Positions 1 to 8,072 are shown, counted from the first letter of the stretch. The stretch is DNA of 64,000 bases from Conexibacter woesei DSM 14684 (GCF_000025265.1 NC_013739.1:4140001-4204000); one strand, 5' to 3'. The notes: generated by a model from the sequence alone, not told the origin. Numbers and translations are program-made.

Positions 1-1024
1 TCTCGTCGATGAAGCGGACGAAGCCGTCGCCGTAGGAGAGCTCGGAACCGCAGACCTGGAAGACCGAGCCCATCTCGGTCGGGTTCGCGCGAACGACCGC
101 CTCCGCCAGCGCCGACGTCGACGCGTGCAACACCGGGAACTCGAAGCTCGCGGCGTGCGCGACCAGATCGGGGATCACCGCCCGGTTGCCGATGTAGCCG
201 AACGTGATCGCGTCGACGTCGGCCCTGCTGAGCTCGTCGAACGCAGCGGCCATGCTGGCGTGCGAGTCGACGTCCGCGCGGACGACCACCTGCTGGATCC
301 GGCGCCCGGCGACCTGCCGGCGGTTGAGCTCGTTGATCGCGAGCGCCGCGCCCTTCTGCATGTCGTCGCCGTCGCCGGTCGCGTTGTCCTCGGGCACGAC
401 GAGGCCGAGCAGGATCGGCGCGCGCGTCGGGCGGCGCCGCGCCGACGGCCGCCTCCCTGCGCTGCCCGGCGCGAGCCCGCGCGCGACCGCCAGGTCGAGC
501 TTGCCGACCGACAGCCCCATCAGGGTGCCAGTGGTCGCCGGCAGCGGCATCCAGAGCAGGCCGCGCTCGACCGCGACCGCGGCCGCCCCGCTGCGCGAGC
601 TCTGGTCGAGCTTCTCCAGCAGGCGCGCGACGTGCGCGCCGATCGTGCGCGGCGCCGTGCCGAGCTGCGCGGCGATCTCTCCGTTGCTCGAGCCGCCGGC
701 GAGCAGCGTTAGCACGTGCAGCTCGCGTCGCGTCAGGCCGAACTCGTTGCGCGCCGGGGCCGCCGTCAGCTCGCGTCCCCATTCGTCACCGGACGGCACG
801 CGCACGGGCTCGATCCAGACCTGCAGGAGACCGAGCCGCGGCGACTCCCACAGGAACGAGACGTCGTCGAGCTCCAGTTCGAGCGCAGCGTGCGCATAGG
901 TGACGAGCGTCGGCGCCTCTTCGAGCAGGCCGCTGGCGTCCTGGCGCAGCGGCTCCCGATCCGGTCGTGCGAGCACCCACGCGACAGCCTCGTCGACCGT
1001 AGGTGCGTCGGCACTCCACCGCAT
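1..1024 (-). CDS. LuxR-type HTH regulator fused to periplasmic-binding-like sensor domain (partial)
   Basis: Reading leftward from an ATG at 1024, about 85 residues of unrecognised N-terminal domain come first. A LuxR/NarL helix-turn-helix follows at about residues 93-150 (LTRRELHVLTLL, then NGEIAAQL and TIGAHVARLLEKL). After an Arg/Pro-rich linker, from about residue 200, comes a type-1 periplasmic-binding fold like Leu/Ile/Val-binding proteins (PILLGLVVPEDN, QKGAALAINELN, AITFGYIGN). The frame is open to the window edge, so the C-terminus is missing. No signal peptide is visible, so I infer a cytoplasmic one-component regulator in which the binding fold senses a small ligand. It follows the deacetylase gene by 40 bp, probably in the same transcript. 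The architecture is visible; the ligand is not. Confidence 0.8.
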   Translation of the reverse strand, partial: MRWSADAPTVDEAVAWVLARPDREPLRQDASGLLEEAPTLVTYAHAALELELDDVSFLWESPRLGLLQVWIEPVRVPSGDEWGRELTAAPARNEFGLTRRELHVLTLLAGGSSNGEIAAQLGTAPRTIGAHVARLLEKLDQSSRSGAAAVAVERGLLWMPLPATTGTLMGLSVGKLDLAVARGLAPGSAGRRPSARRRPTRAPILLGLVVPEDNATGDGDDMQKGAALAINELNRRQVAGRRIQQVVVRADVDSHASMAAAFDELSRADVDAITFGYIGNRAVIPDLVAHAASFEFPVLHASTSALAEAVVRANPTEMGSVFQVCGSELSYGDGFVRFIDE

Positions 1025-1064
1025 CGCCGCATCGTAGCCGGCGAGCCGCGGTGCGCGCCGGCGC

Positions 1065-1928
1065 TCAGCGAGCGCCCTGCGGCGGCGGCGCCGACGCGCG
1101 CCAGGTCGTCGCGGCCTCGTGATAGGTGCAGAAGCGTGCGCCGAGCTCCTTGCCGCGCGCGATCACGTCCTCCAAGACCTTGATGCGCGCCCCGCGGCCG
1201 ATCGACTGCGGATGCAGCGTCAGCGGGAAGACGCCGCCCGGCACGCGCTCGACCATGAACTCGAGGTCGGCCAGCCACATGCGCCGGACCTTGTCGGGCT
1301 CGTTCATGCCGGCCATCACGACCGGCGGGGTGACGACCAGCTCGAACTGCGGGAAGTCGTCCAACGACCAGGAGCAGGGCACCTCGACCAGCTCGATCTC
1401 GCGACCGAACTCGAACGCCCTGTCCATGTGCAGCACATCGCCCGTCCGCGCCCAGTAGGGCGTGAAGTCGTCGGCCATCATGCTCGAGTCGTAGACGAAT
1501 CCGTACTCGAGCAGCAGGCGCGTCGAGTTGGCCGAGAGGTCGAACGCCGGCGAGCGGTAGCCCGTCGGCCTGTGGCCGAGGTTCCGGTCCATCGCCTCGA
1601 GGCCCTTCTCGATGACCGCGCGCTCGGCCGGCTCGTCGAGCGCGACCGGGCTCTCGTGCATGTAGCCGTGGTGACCGAGCTCATGTCCATCCGCGAGGAT
1701 CCGCCGGCAGACCTCGGGCCATGTGTCGATCGTGTGCCCGGGCGTGAAGAACGTCGCGCTGACGCCCTCGCGCTCGAGCAGTTCGAGGATGCGCGGCATC
1801 GCGGTCCTCGGTCCGAACTCGCCGCGCGACAGCGCGGTCGGCGTCGACAGGCCGAACGAGCCCGCCCAGACGCTCTGGGCATCGAAGTCGAAGCCGATGC
1901 AGATCTTCGGCTGCTGATCACCGCTCAT
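1065..1928 (-). CDS. Polysaccharide deacetylase-family metal hydrolase
   Basis: A 287-residue NodB-fold protein. The FDFDAQ motif near the N-terminus carries the first metal-binding Asp. ELGHHGYMHE supplies the His pair (H-x4-H), and GYRSPAFD is the usual substrate-groove motif. The sequence resembles the PuuE/allantoinase-like and H. pylori PgdA-like branch, which includes enzymes acting on cyclic amides as well as on sugars. The start at 1928 is chosen because GGAGGTG lies 6-8 bases upstream and the family similarity begins there; an upstream in-frame ATG would add 40 unlike residues. It is followed by the LuxR/binding-protein regulator and faces a divergent nitrilase, so an amide or cyclic-imide substrate is as likely as peptidoglycan. 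Confidence 0.85.
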   Translation of the reverse strand: MSGDQQPKICIGFDFDAQSVWAGSFGLSTPTALSRGEFGPRTAMPRILELLEREGVSATFFTPGHTIDTWPEVCRRILADGHELGHHGYMHESPVALDEPAERAVIEKGLEAMDRNLGHRPTGYRSPAFDLSANSTRLLLEYGFVYDSSMMADDFTPYWARTGDVLHMDRAFEFGREIELVEVPCSWSLDDFPQFELVVTPPVVMAGMNEPDKVRRMWLADLEFMVERVPGGVFPLTLHPQSIGRGARIKVLEDVIARGKELGARFCTYHEAATTWRASAPPPQGAR

Positions 1929-2099
1929 GACGACACCTCCGGTACGTGAATCGCTGGATGCGCACAACCCCGCCGGAGGCCTTGCACCGTGGCGACGATA
2001 GAAGCCGGTCGCGCGGCCGGCAAGTGGTCGTTCGGCAGATGCCCGCATAGGTCATTCGACCGATTGCGCGCCGGCGAACGGACCTGAAGGATGGACCAC

Positions 2100-3032
2100 A
2101 TGACACGTCTGGCCGCATGCACCTTCGAAACCCGCGTGCTCGACACGTTCGACGATTTCGCCGGCGACGTGCGCACCGCACTCGACCGTGCGGCGGGCGC
2201 GGACCTCGTCGTGCTGCCCGAGCTTTTGACGCTCGGGCTGGTCAGTCTCACCCCGGGCTGGGAGTCGGCGACCGCGGGCAGGGAGCTGGCGCGCACGACC
2301 GAGTTCACCGACGAGTATCTCGCGCTGTTCGAGCAGGAAGCGCGGGTGCGCGGTCAGCACATCGTCGCCGGCTCGCACCTGCGGCGCGAGCACGACAGGC
2401 TGATCAACGTCGCGCATGTCTTCGGCCCGGACGGGCTGATCGCCACCCATGCCAAGACGCACCTGTTCGCCGCCGAGGCGGACGCGGGCATCGACGAGGC
2501 GGACGAGCTCGGGATCGTCGAGCTGCCGTTCGGCAAGGTGGGCTTGGCGATCTGCTACGAGGTGCAGATTCCCGAGCTCGTCACCGCGCTCGTCGAGCGC
2601 GGCGCCGACATCATCGCGTGCCCGTCCTACACGGCCACCGAGGCGGGCTTCTGGCGTGTGCGCACGTGCGTCGCGGCGCGCTGCGTCGAGAACCAGGTCT
2701 TCGCGCTGCACGCCGGCACGTACGGCACCTCCTTCGGACCCGTCCCGAGCGCCTGGGCACGCGCGAGCGTCCTCGGCCCGTGCCACGCCCCATGGCCAGC
2801 CAACGGCGTGATCGCCGAGACGCCCGCCAACGAGGCGGCGGCCGCCATCGCCGACGTCTCGCTCGAGGCGCTCCACGACAACCGCGACACCGGCGACGTG
2901 CGGCCGTACAACGACCGCCGGCGCCGGCGCGAGCTGTACGCCTCGTGGCGGCACCACGCCTCGGGACCCACCGAGGCCGAGTTCTTGCGCAGCATCGGCA
3001 CGCCCGAGCGACTCATCGGCCCGACCAGATGA
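2100..3032 (+). CDS. Carbon-nitrogen hydrolase (nitrilase superfamily)
   Basis: A 310-residue amidase-fold enzyme with the full catalytic set: Glu41 (VVLPELL), Lys119 (HAKTHLF) and Cys152 (GLAICYEV). Such enzymes hydrolyse non-peptide C-N bonds such as amides, N-carbamoyl compounds or nitriles. I chose the ATG at 2100 because GAAGG ends nine bases before it; the ATG at 2091 touches that sequence. The gene diverges from the deacetylase and its regulator, suggesting a shared catabolic role. Its last 21 residues (ending GTPERLIGPTR) lie beyond the core fold and nearly match the end of an unrelated 60-residue protein encoded at 6264-6446. Confidence 0.88.
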   Translation: MTRLAACTFETRVLDTFDDFAGDVRTALDRAAGADLVVLPELLTLGLVSLTPGWESATAGRELARTTEFTDEYLALFEQEARVRGQHIVAGSHLRREHDRLINVAHVFGPDGLIATHAKTHLFAAEADAGIDEADELGIVELPFGKVGLAICYEVQIPELVTALVERGADIIACPSYTATEAGFWRVRTCVAARCVENQVFALHAGTYGTSFGPVPSAWARASVLGPCHAPWPANGVIAETPANEAAAAIADVSLEALHDNRDTGDVRPYNDRRRRRELYASWRHHASGPTEAEFLRSIGTPERLIGPTR

Positions 3033-3067
3033 CCCGCCGGGTTCGACCACCGAGCACTCCAGAACGA

Positions 3068-3095
3068 CACAACCCGCCTCGGCGGGCGGGTTGTG
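3068..3095 (+). terminator. Intrinsic-type hairpin after nitrilase gene
   Basis: CACAACCCGCC and a matching GGCGGGTTGTG arm form a strong GC-rich stem 36 bases past the stop codon. There is no clear U-tract, which is common for terminators in very GC-rich genomes. Confidence 0.65.
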
Positions 3096-3193
3096 CGCGG
3101 GGAGTCATCCCGGACCGGCTGATAACCGCTTCTGAGGTATCCGGCGGCGCGGCTTGGCGGCGCCAAGCCCGCCGTCGGTGATGGGGCGGCCGC

Positions 3194-5257
3194 TCAGCGG
3201 CGGCCTCTCGCGTTCTTCTTCTGGGGCTTCTTCAGCTTCGATCTGGCCTTCGTGACCGCGCGCGCGGCGGTCGCTCTCTGCGTGTCGGCGTCGCCTGCGT
3301 AGGAGACGGTGACCTTCGCTCGGCCGGTCGCGCGCGCGAGTCTGCCGGTCAGTCGCAGGGTCGCGCTCCAGCGGCCTCTCACGATCGTGGCGGTCTTTCT
3401 CGCCGTGAGTGTTCTGCGGCCGATCCTCTGGCTGTAGACGATCGTGACCGTGCCGCCCGCGCTGCGGGCGATGCTGCCGCCGACGACCACGCGCGCGCCT
3501 CTCCGATTCGCTCTGGCGACCTTCAACGCGGCGGCTCTTCTCGGCGCCGGAGGGGCGACGCGCGGCGTGATCGTCAGCTTCCGCGTGACGACCGTCTGGT
3601 TGTCGGCGCCGTCCGTCACCGTCAGCGTGACGGCGTAGGTGCCCGGCTCGGCGTAGCGATGGCTCACCGACGCTCGCTGCGAGCCGCTGTCGTCGCCGAA
3701 GTCCCAGGACATCCGGATCCCTGCCGGGTCGGACGCGGTCGCGCTGAACGCGACCGGCGTGCCGGCGACGGCCGACGCCGGCACGTTCGCGCTGACGACC
3801 GGCGCACGCGCGTCGAGCACGCGCGTCTCGAACCCGCTGCCCGGCAGCGACTGGAAGCTCGACGGGACGCCGATGATGGCGGCGCCGGCGTCGGTGATGG
3901 CGGGCATCAGCGGCGAGCTGAGCATGCCCCCGGACGCCCCGAGCACCGTCTGCGCCCTCACGTCCAGGTTCGGCCCGAGCGAGCCGTCGGGCGCCACGAT
4001 GCGGGCGAACGCCGGTGCCGCGATGGCGACGCCTCTTCTCGTCTGCGCCCATGTGGCGAGCACCGTGCCGTTCGGGGCCGAGGCGAGCGCGGGCAGGTAC
4101 GCGGCGCCGCCGGCAGGCGGCTCGGCGAGCGGCTGCGGGGAGCCGGTCGTCGCCCCCTGCTGGAACCGCAGGTAGTCGAATCTGATCGAGGTGAAGTCGG
4201 TCGCGTCCGCGACGGTGCGGGCGACCGAGACGGTGCCGTCGGGACCGAGCGCCAGCGCCGGCGGCAACGCGATCGTCGGCACGAGACTTCTGGGGTCGGG
4301 CGCGGGCGCCGACGAGCCGCCCTGGAAGGTGCCGGCGAGCAGGGGTCCTGCCGCCGGCAGGCGCACGCCGACGACGCCGCCCGTTCTGCTGTCGGTCGCG
4401 GCGGCGACAGCGCCGGCCGTTCCGGCGACGACCGCAGGACCTGCGGTTCTCTCGCCGATCGACTGCGGGCCGTCGAGCGTCCCGTCGGCCGCGAGACGCG
4501 CGACCTGCGCGTCCTCGGTCTGGTCGCGCCAGGTGACCCAGGCGACGCCGCTCGGAGCGACGGCGACCTGCGGCATGCTCATCGGAGCGGTCAGCGCCGC
4601 GACGAGCGTCGCTCTGACCGCTGCGCCGGGAGCGACGCGCGCCGCGAACACGGCGGGAGCCCCGCCTCTGCCGGGGTTCGGCCCTTCCCAGACGAGGGTC
4701 GCCGTGCCGTTGCCGTCGACGCCGAGCGAGAGCGGCGCCGAGCCCACCAGACCGTCCGCCAGCGCGTCGCCGACCGCCACGACCGGCCCCGGCTCGCCGG
4801 AGGCGCCGACGAACGCGAGCTTGACCTGCGGAGCGCCTCTCTCCGGGGTGTAGGTCCATGCGACCGCGGTGACGCCGCCCGCACCGGTCGCGACGATCGG
4901 AACGTCGATCGGGACGCCGGACGGCACGTATCTCTCCACGATCGCCCCGACGTCGAAGACCGCGCCGGTCGTCCCGTCGATCGCTGCCCGCTGCACCTTC
5001 ACGAGCGGAGCGGGCGGCTGCGTGGGGTCTCTCGGGTTGGGCGGCGTCTCGAGCCACACCAGCGTCGACGAGCCGTCCGGCGCCCCGGCGAGGTCGGGCG
5101 CAACGGTCCACGGCCCAGGAGAGAACACCGGACCCTCGACCCATCCGACTGCGTGCGCCGCCGTAGGCGCTGACAGCAATGTCGCCGACGCGAGCGCGGC
5201 GGCCGCGAGCCGGCGGCGGCGACGCGGCCTCGGGGGACTGGACGAGCGAACTGACAT
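3194..5257 (-). CDS. Large secreted protein with PKD domain
   Basis: A 687-residue exported protein. The start at 5257 is chosen because AAGGA lies six bases upstream of that ATG. The N-terminus has an Arg-rich stretch and hydrophobic core ending TAAHAVGW, a signal peptide. The first about 400 residues contain recurring Trp-containing beta motifs (LVWLET, TVAWTYTP, ATLVWEG, AWVTWRD), suggesting a propeller-like repeat region. A PKD domain follows (about residues 500-590; SWDFGDDSG, HRYAEPGTYAVTLTVTDGA), then a beta-rich Arg/Lys-rich tail that may bind the cell surface or polysaccharide. It uses AGA for many Arg codons. No catalytic motif was recognised; adhesion or binding is an inference. 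Confidence 0.8.
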   Translation of the reverse strand: MSVRSSSPPRPRRRRRLAAAALASATLLSAPTAAHAVGWVEGPVFSPGPWTVAPDLAGAPDGSSTLVWLETPPNPRDPTQPPAPLVKVQRAAIDGTTGAVFDVGAIVERYVPSGVPIDVPIVATGAGGVTAVAWTYTPERGAPQVKLAFVGASGEPGPVVAVGDALADGLVGSAPLSLGVDGNGTATLVWEGPNPGRGGAPAVFAARVAPGAAVRATLVAALTAPMSMPQVAVAPSGVAWVTWRDQTEDAQVARLAADGTLDGPQSIGERTAGPAVVAGTAGAVAAATDSRTGGVVGVRLPAAGPLLAGTFQGGSSAPAPDPRSLVPTIALPPALALGPDGTVSVARTVADATDFTSIRFDYLRFQQGATTGSPQPLAEPPAGGAAYLPALASAPNGTVLATWAQTRRGVAIAAPAFARIVAPDGSLGPNLDVRAQTVLGASGGMLSSPLMPAITDAGAAIIGVPSSFQSLPGSGFETRVLDARAPVVSANVPASAVAGTPVAFSATASDPAGIRMSWDFGDDSGSQRASVSHRYAEPGTYAVTLTVTDGADNQTVVTRKLTITPRVAPPAPRRAAALKVARANRRGARVVVGGSIARSAGGTVTIVYSQRIGRRTLTARKTATIVRGRWSATLRLTGRLARATGRAKVTVSYAGDADTQRATAARAVTKARSKLKKPQKKNARGRR

Positions 5258-5589
5258 GCGCATTCCTTGGGTCGAACGGCTGGAAGCAGGGCGCGCCGCG
5301 CACGGGCGCGCCGCGCTCTGAATCTCGGCAATCCCGTGGATCGACTTGAGCGGTGCGCCCGATTCGCTCCAGGCCCTCCGCGTGCGCCGCGCTGCCGGCA
5401 CGATCCCCTCGCGGGACCGTACAAGAACGCGGTCCGCCGGCACTCGCTCTTCCTCCCGGACAACAGAAAAGCCCCGCTTTCGCAGGGCTTTCTTGCAGTA
5501 CACCCACCGGGTCGTAAGTCAAACCCGGAGGTGACGATCCTGGGCGAGCCGATCTCGCTGTCGGCCGGGTCGCAGAGTAGGTTCGTCGC
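5258..5589. other. 332-bp gene-free stretch
   Basis: This interval lies between the divergent starts of the PKD protein (minus) and the nucleotidyltransferase-like gene (plus). It must hold both promoters, but I could not place convincing -35/-10 pairs. The only clear structure is one copy of the dispersed terminator repeat at 5421-5493, oddly placed upstream of both genes. Confidence 0.6.
5421..5493. repeat. Dispersed terminator-containing repeat, copy 1
   Basis: A 73-bp segment with a second copy at 7922-7994; bases 5436-5493 match it exactly (58 bp). Its core is a near-palindrome (GAAAAGCCCCGC, TTTC, GCAGGGCTTTC) able to terminate transcription in either direction. This copy is not next to a tRNA and follows no gene end on either strand. 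Confidence 0.85.
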
Positions 5590-6267
5590 GTGAGCGAGAA
5601 CAACGACCCGCACCTCGCTGAGCTGCGCGCAGCGCTCGCCGATGCAGCGAAGATCGACGACCTCGCGGAGCGCACGCTCGAAGTCGTCGCGGTCGTTGAC
5701 GAGGTCGCGTCGCCGCTCGGGATCCATCCGGTCGTCGTGGGTGGGATGGCGGTCTACTTCTGGACTGAGAACGAGGCGTTCGTGACCTACGACATCGATG
5801 TCGTGATGGCGGTCACCGATCGGCTCCGAGCGACGCTCGCCGACCTCGGGTTCGAGATGAGCCGCGATCGACGGCACTGGCGACTTGCCGGTTCAGAGGT
5901 CTTCTTGGAAGCTCCAAGCGCAGACCTCGACACTGACGCCGTCGTCACCGAGGTCACGCTTCCGTCGGGACGGACCGCGCGCCTTCTCTCCCACATCGAC
6001 ATCCTCCTCGATCGCCTCGCCGAGTTCCAAGCCACCGGCCACCTGATCGTCGCCCAGCAGATCCTCGTCCTGCTCAATCACCTCACAGAGGAGGAGGCGT
6101 CCGAGCTGCGCTTGCGTGCAGCCAGTCGTCGGGTCGTCCACGCCCTCGACGCGATGTCCCGACTCGCCGATGAGATCGCCGCCGGACGCAAGCCGCCAGA
6201 GAGCGACGAGCTGCATGAGATCGCTCGCGCCGCGCAGCGTGCCGAATACACTCAGAAGCAGCCATGA
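5590..6267 (+). CDS. Nucleotidyltransferase-like protein (DUF6036/AbiEii-type fold)
   Basis: A 225-residue protein starting at GTG 5590. Residues 48-71 read VVVGGMAVYFW then TYDIDVVM, the GG...D-x-D pattern of minimal nucleotidyltransferases, with Asp68 and Asp70 as likely metal ligands. The C-terminal half is helical. Relatives commonly sit in toxin-antitoxin or defence-type pairs. The stop overlaps the start of a 60-codon gene (ATGA, 6264-6267), so the two are co-translated. The region looks less GC-extreme than its neighbours and is flanked by repeats, a gene remnant and tRNAs, which hints at acquisition. Activity and partner role are inferred. Confidence 0.7.
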   Translation: MSENNDPHLAELRAALADAAKIDDLAERTLEVVAVVDEVASPLGIHPVVVGGMAVYFWTENEAFVTYDIDVVMAVTDRLRATLADLGFEMSRDRRHWRLAGSEVFLEAPSADLDTDAVVTEVTLPSGRTARLLSHIDILLDRLAEFQATGHLIVAQQILVLLNHLTEEEASELRLRAASRRVVHALDAMSRLADEIAAGRKPPESDELHEIARAAQRAEYTQKQP

Positions 6268-6446
6268 AGACCCAGCCGATGACCTTCGAGCAATGGCGCC
6301 GCGAGGCACCCACCCGTCGCGCCAAGAGCGCGCAGGTCGTCGCACGCCTCGGCCCGATCAGACGCGACAAGCCCCGCGATCCCACCGAGGCCGCGTTCCT
6401 CCGCAGCGTCGGCACGCCCGAGCGGCTTATCGGGCCGACGAGATAG
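6264..6446 (+). CDS. Small 60-residue protein, partner of the nucleotidyltransferase-like gene
   Basis: It overlaps the preceding gene by four bases (ATGA). The product is basic and Arg-rich (FEQWRREAPTRRAKSAQVV). Its last 21 residues match the C-terminus of the nitrilase encoded at 2100-3032 at 19 positions (shared end GTPERLIGPTR). I recognise no family. The tight coupling suggests an antitoxin or accessory peptide, but the shared tail also allows a fragment of an older gene that lost its body. Synonymous differences in the tail argue for selection on the peptide. Confidence 0.55.
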   Translation: MKTQPMTFEQWRREAPTRRAKSAQVVARLGPIRRDKPRDPTEAAFLRSVGTPERLIGPTR

Positions 6447-6470
6447 CAGCCCGGACCGTCGCCAGAACGA

Positions 6471-6498
6471 CGAAGACCCCGCTTTCGCGAGGCCTTCG
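6471..6498 (+). terminator. Imperfect hairpin after the small gene
   Basis: CGAAGACCCCGC, a TTTC loop and GCGAGGCCTTCG form an interrupted stem. It is a diverged relative of the repeats at 5421-5493 and 7922-7994, and is preceded by CCAGAACGAC, which also precedes the hairpin after the nitrilase gene. Confidence 0.5.
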
Positions 6499-6539
6499 TG
6501 AGCAGTACTTCCAACGAGCCTGTTTCTGTGCTCTCCGGG

Positions 6540-7028
6540 ATCGCTGCGATCTGAGGCTCCGATCAGGCCGACGAGGAACCGCATGACGCCGTTGACGAGA
6601 TCTTCGTCCTCGGTCCAGTAGCCGAACTCCAGACTTCTGCGGGATCCGTAGGTGAAGTTCGCCGACGACACCCGCAAACGTCTGGGGGGAGACAGCCAGA
6701 CGTAGTCATCCACGTCCCCGGAGGGATGCTCATCCGTCCAACAGACGTTCCCGAGCAAAGCGAGCTTCGCATGAGCGATCGGAGGGCGGTCGCGTCCGCT
6801 CTTCCGAAAGCCGATCGTACGGAACGTCGGGATCGCCAACCCGTCCTCATCGACCGGGTCGTCAGGTCCGATGAGACGCGGCTGCACACCGATCTTCGAC
6901 GCCATGTGGCTCAGGCCGGACAGAGCGCGAAGCTCGATGCCGTTTGTCCGCTCGTTGATGGTGCGCAGCCGCGATGCCGCAGCAAGACCATCCGGCGATC
7001 GGCTACGCTTTCCACGGGGAAAACACTA
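6540..7028 (-). pseudogene. Phospholipase D-like (HKD) gene remnant
   Basis: Read leftward, the frame encodes the C-terminal half of a PLD-like nuclease/lipase domain: PIAHAKLALLG (H-x-K), then RLRVSSANFTYGS and SLEFGYWTED. Coding-like sequence continues upstream of the only ATG (6905) as far as about 7028, where an in-frame stop and the lipase promoter region intervene. The N-terminal half is therefore missing. Past about 6546 the frame runs without a proper stop into sequence antisense to the small gene. Both ends are lost, so I call it a truncated, probably inactive gene. Families of this type occur in defence islands. Confidence 0.6.
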
Positions 7029-7040
7029 AAAGGGGGAGTA

Positions 7041-7694
7041 ATGCGAAAGGCAATGCTGGCAGCTGCCGTCGCAGCGGCGGTCGTGTGCGCGGGAAGCGCG
7101 AGCGCGAGCGCGAGAGAACCGATCCTGTTCGTGCACGGGTGGAACAGCAGCGGCTCGATCTGGAGCACGATGATCGGCAGATTCCAGGCGGACGGCTGGA
7201 CCGCGGCCGAATTGAACAACTGGTCGTACAACACGGCACAGTCGAACGCGACGACGGCGAGAGAGCTGTCGGCGAGAGTCGACGGGATCCTCAGAGCAAC
7301 GGGCGCCGCGAAGGTCGACGTGATCACCCACTCGATGGGCGGGCTCTCGTCGCGCTACTACCTGAAGAACCTCGGCGGGACCGCGAAGGTCGACGACTGG
7401 GTCTCGCTCGGCGGACCGAACCACGGCACGACGACCGCAAACCTCTGCTTCTGGAACACCTCGTGCATCGAGATGCGGCCGGGGTCGACCTTCCTGACCG
7501 CCCTCAACAGCGGTGACGAGACTCCGGGGGCCGTGACCTACGGAACGTGGTGGTCGGCGTGCGACTCGGTCATCGACCCGGACTCGAGCGTCTCGCTCGC
7601 CGGAGCGACGAACACGCAGACCGCGTGCATCGGCCACTCCGACCTCTACACCGACGCGACCGTCTACACGCAGGTGCGCAGCTTCGTCAGATAG
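7041..7694 (+). CDS. Secreted triacylglycerol lipase / esterase
   Basis: A 217-residue alpha/beta hydrolase exported by an N-terminal signal peptide (MRKAMLAAAVAAAVV, cleavage near SASA). The oxyanion-side motif ILFVHGWNSS begins the mature chain. VDVITHSMGG gives the nucleophile Ser98; an Asp near 177-179 (DSVIDPD) and His199 (CIGHSDL) complete the triad. Size and motifs match small bacterial lipases of the Bacillus LipA type. GGGGGAG lies four to nine bases upstream of the ATG. The gene stands alone; many Arg codons are AGA, as in other exported proteins of this window. Confidence 0.9.
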   Translation: MRKAMLAAAVAAAVVCAGSASASAREPILFVHGWNSSGSIWSTMIGRFQADGWTAAELNNWSYNTAQSNATTARELSARVDGILRATGAAKVDVITHSMGGLSSRYYLKNLGGTAKVDDWVSLGGPNHGTTTANLCFWNTSCIEMRPGSTFLTALNSGDETPGAVTYGTWWSACDSVIDPDSSVSLAGATNTQTACIGHSDLYTDATVYTQVRSFVR

Positions 7695-7733
7695 CCCGCC
7701 GCCTCACGGCAGCGGATGCGCATCGGCATCACT

Positions 7734-7768
7734 GCGGATCTGCCCTCCTCCACGGAGGACAGATCCGC
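7734..7768. terminator. Hairpin downstream of lipase gene
   Basis: GCGGATCTG-CCCTCC pairs with GGAGG-CAGATCCGC across a short loop, 40 bp after the lipase stop. No U-tract follows in either direction. Confidence 0.55.
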
Positions 7769-7921
7769 GCTGCTCGTGCACGGGCGGGTCGAATCGGGTC
7801 GTCCGCCTGGCGTGCGAATGCAATGCGGGAGCCACTCGGGGCTGCTCGATCCGCGCGGCTCGATCCGAGGTCTCCAAGCGCCTCGCGGAGGCCGGCGGCT
7901 CCGCCGGTGTGCAAGGAATGT

Positions 7922-7994
7922 GCAAGAACGAGGGCAGCCGGCACTCGCTCTTCCTCCCGGACAACAGAAAAGCCCCGCTTTCGCAGGGCTTTCT
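7922..7994. repeat. Dispersed terminator-containing repeat, copy 2
   Basis: Second copy of the 73-bp repeat, with 58 bp identical to 5436-5493. Here it lies just past the 3' end of tRNA-Glu and, read on the minus strand, ends in a stem followed by TTTTCTGTTG. It is therefore the natural terminator of that tRNA. Copy 1 probably derives from this or a related tRNA 3' region. Confidence 0.85.
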
Positions 7995-7999
7995 GAAGG

Positions 8000-8072
8000 T
8001 ACCGCTACGGGGATTCGAACCCCGGTTTCCGCCGTGAGAGGGCGGCGTCCTAGTCCCCTAGACGATAGCGGC
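8000..8072 (-). tRNA. tRNA-Glu (CTC)
   Basis: A 73-nt cloverleaf on the minus strand. Acceptor arm GCCGCTA pairs with TAGCGGT (one G-U at 1-72). The anticodon loop is CCTCTCA with anticodon CTC, and the T-arm is GGGGTTCGAATCCCC. The CCA end is not fully encoded. Confidence 0.95.
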
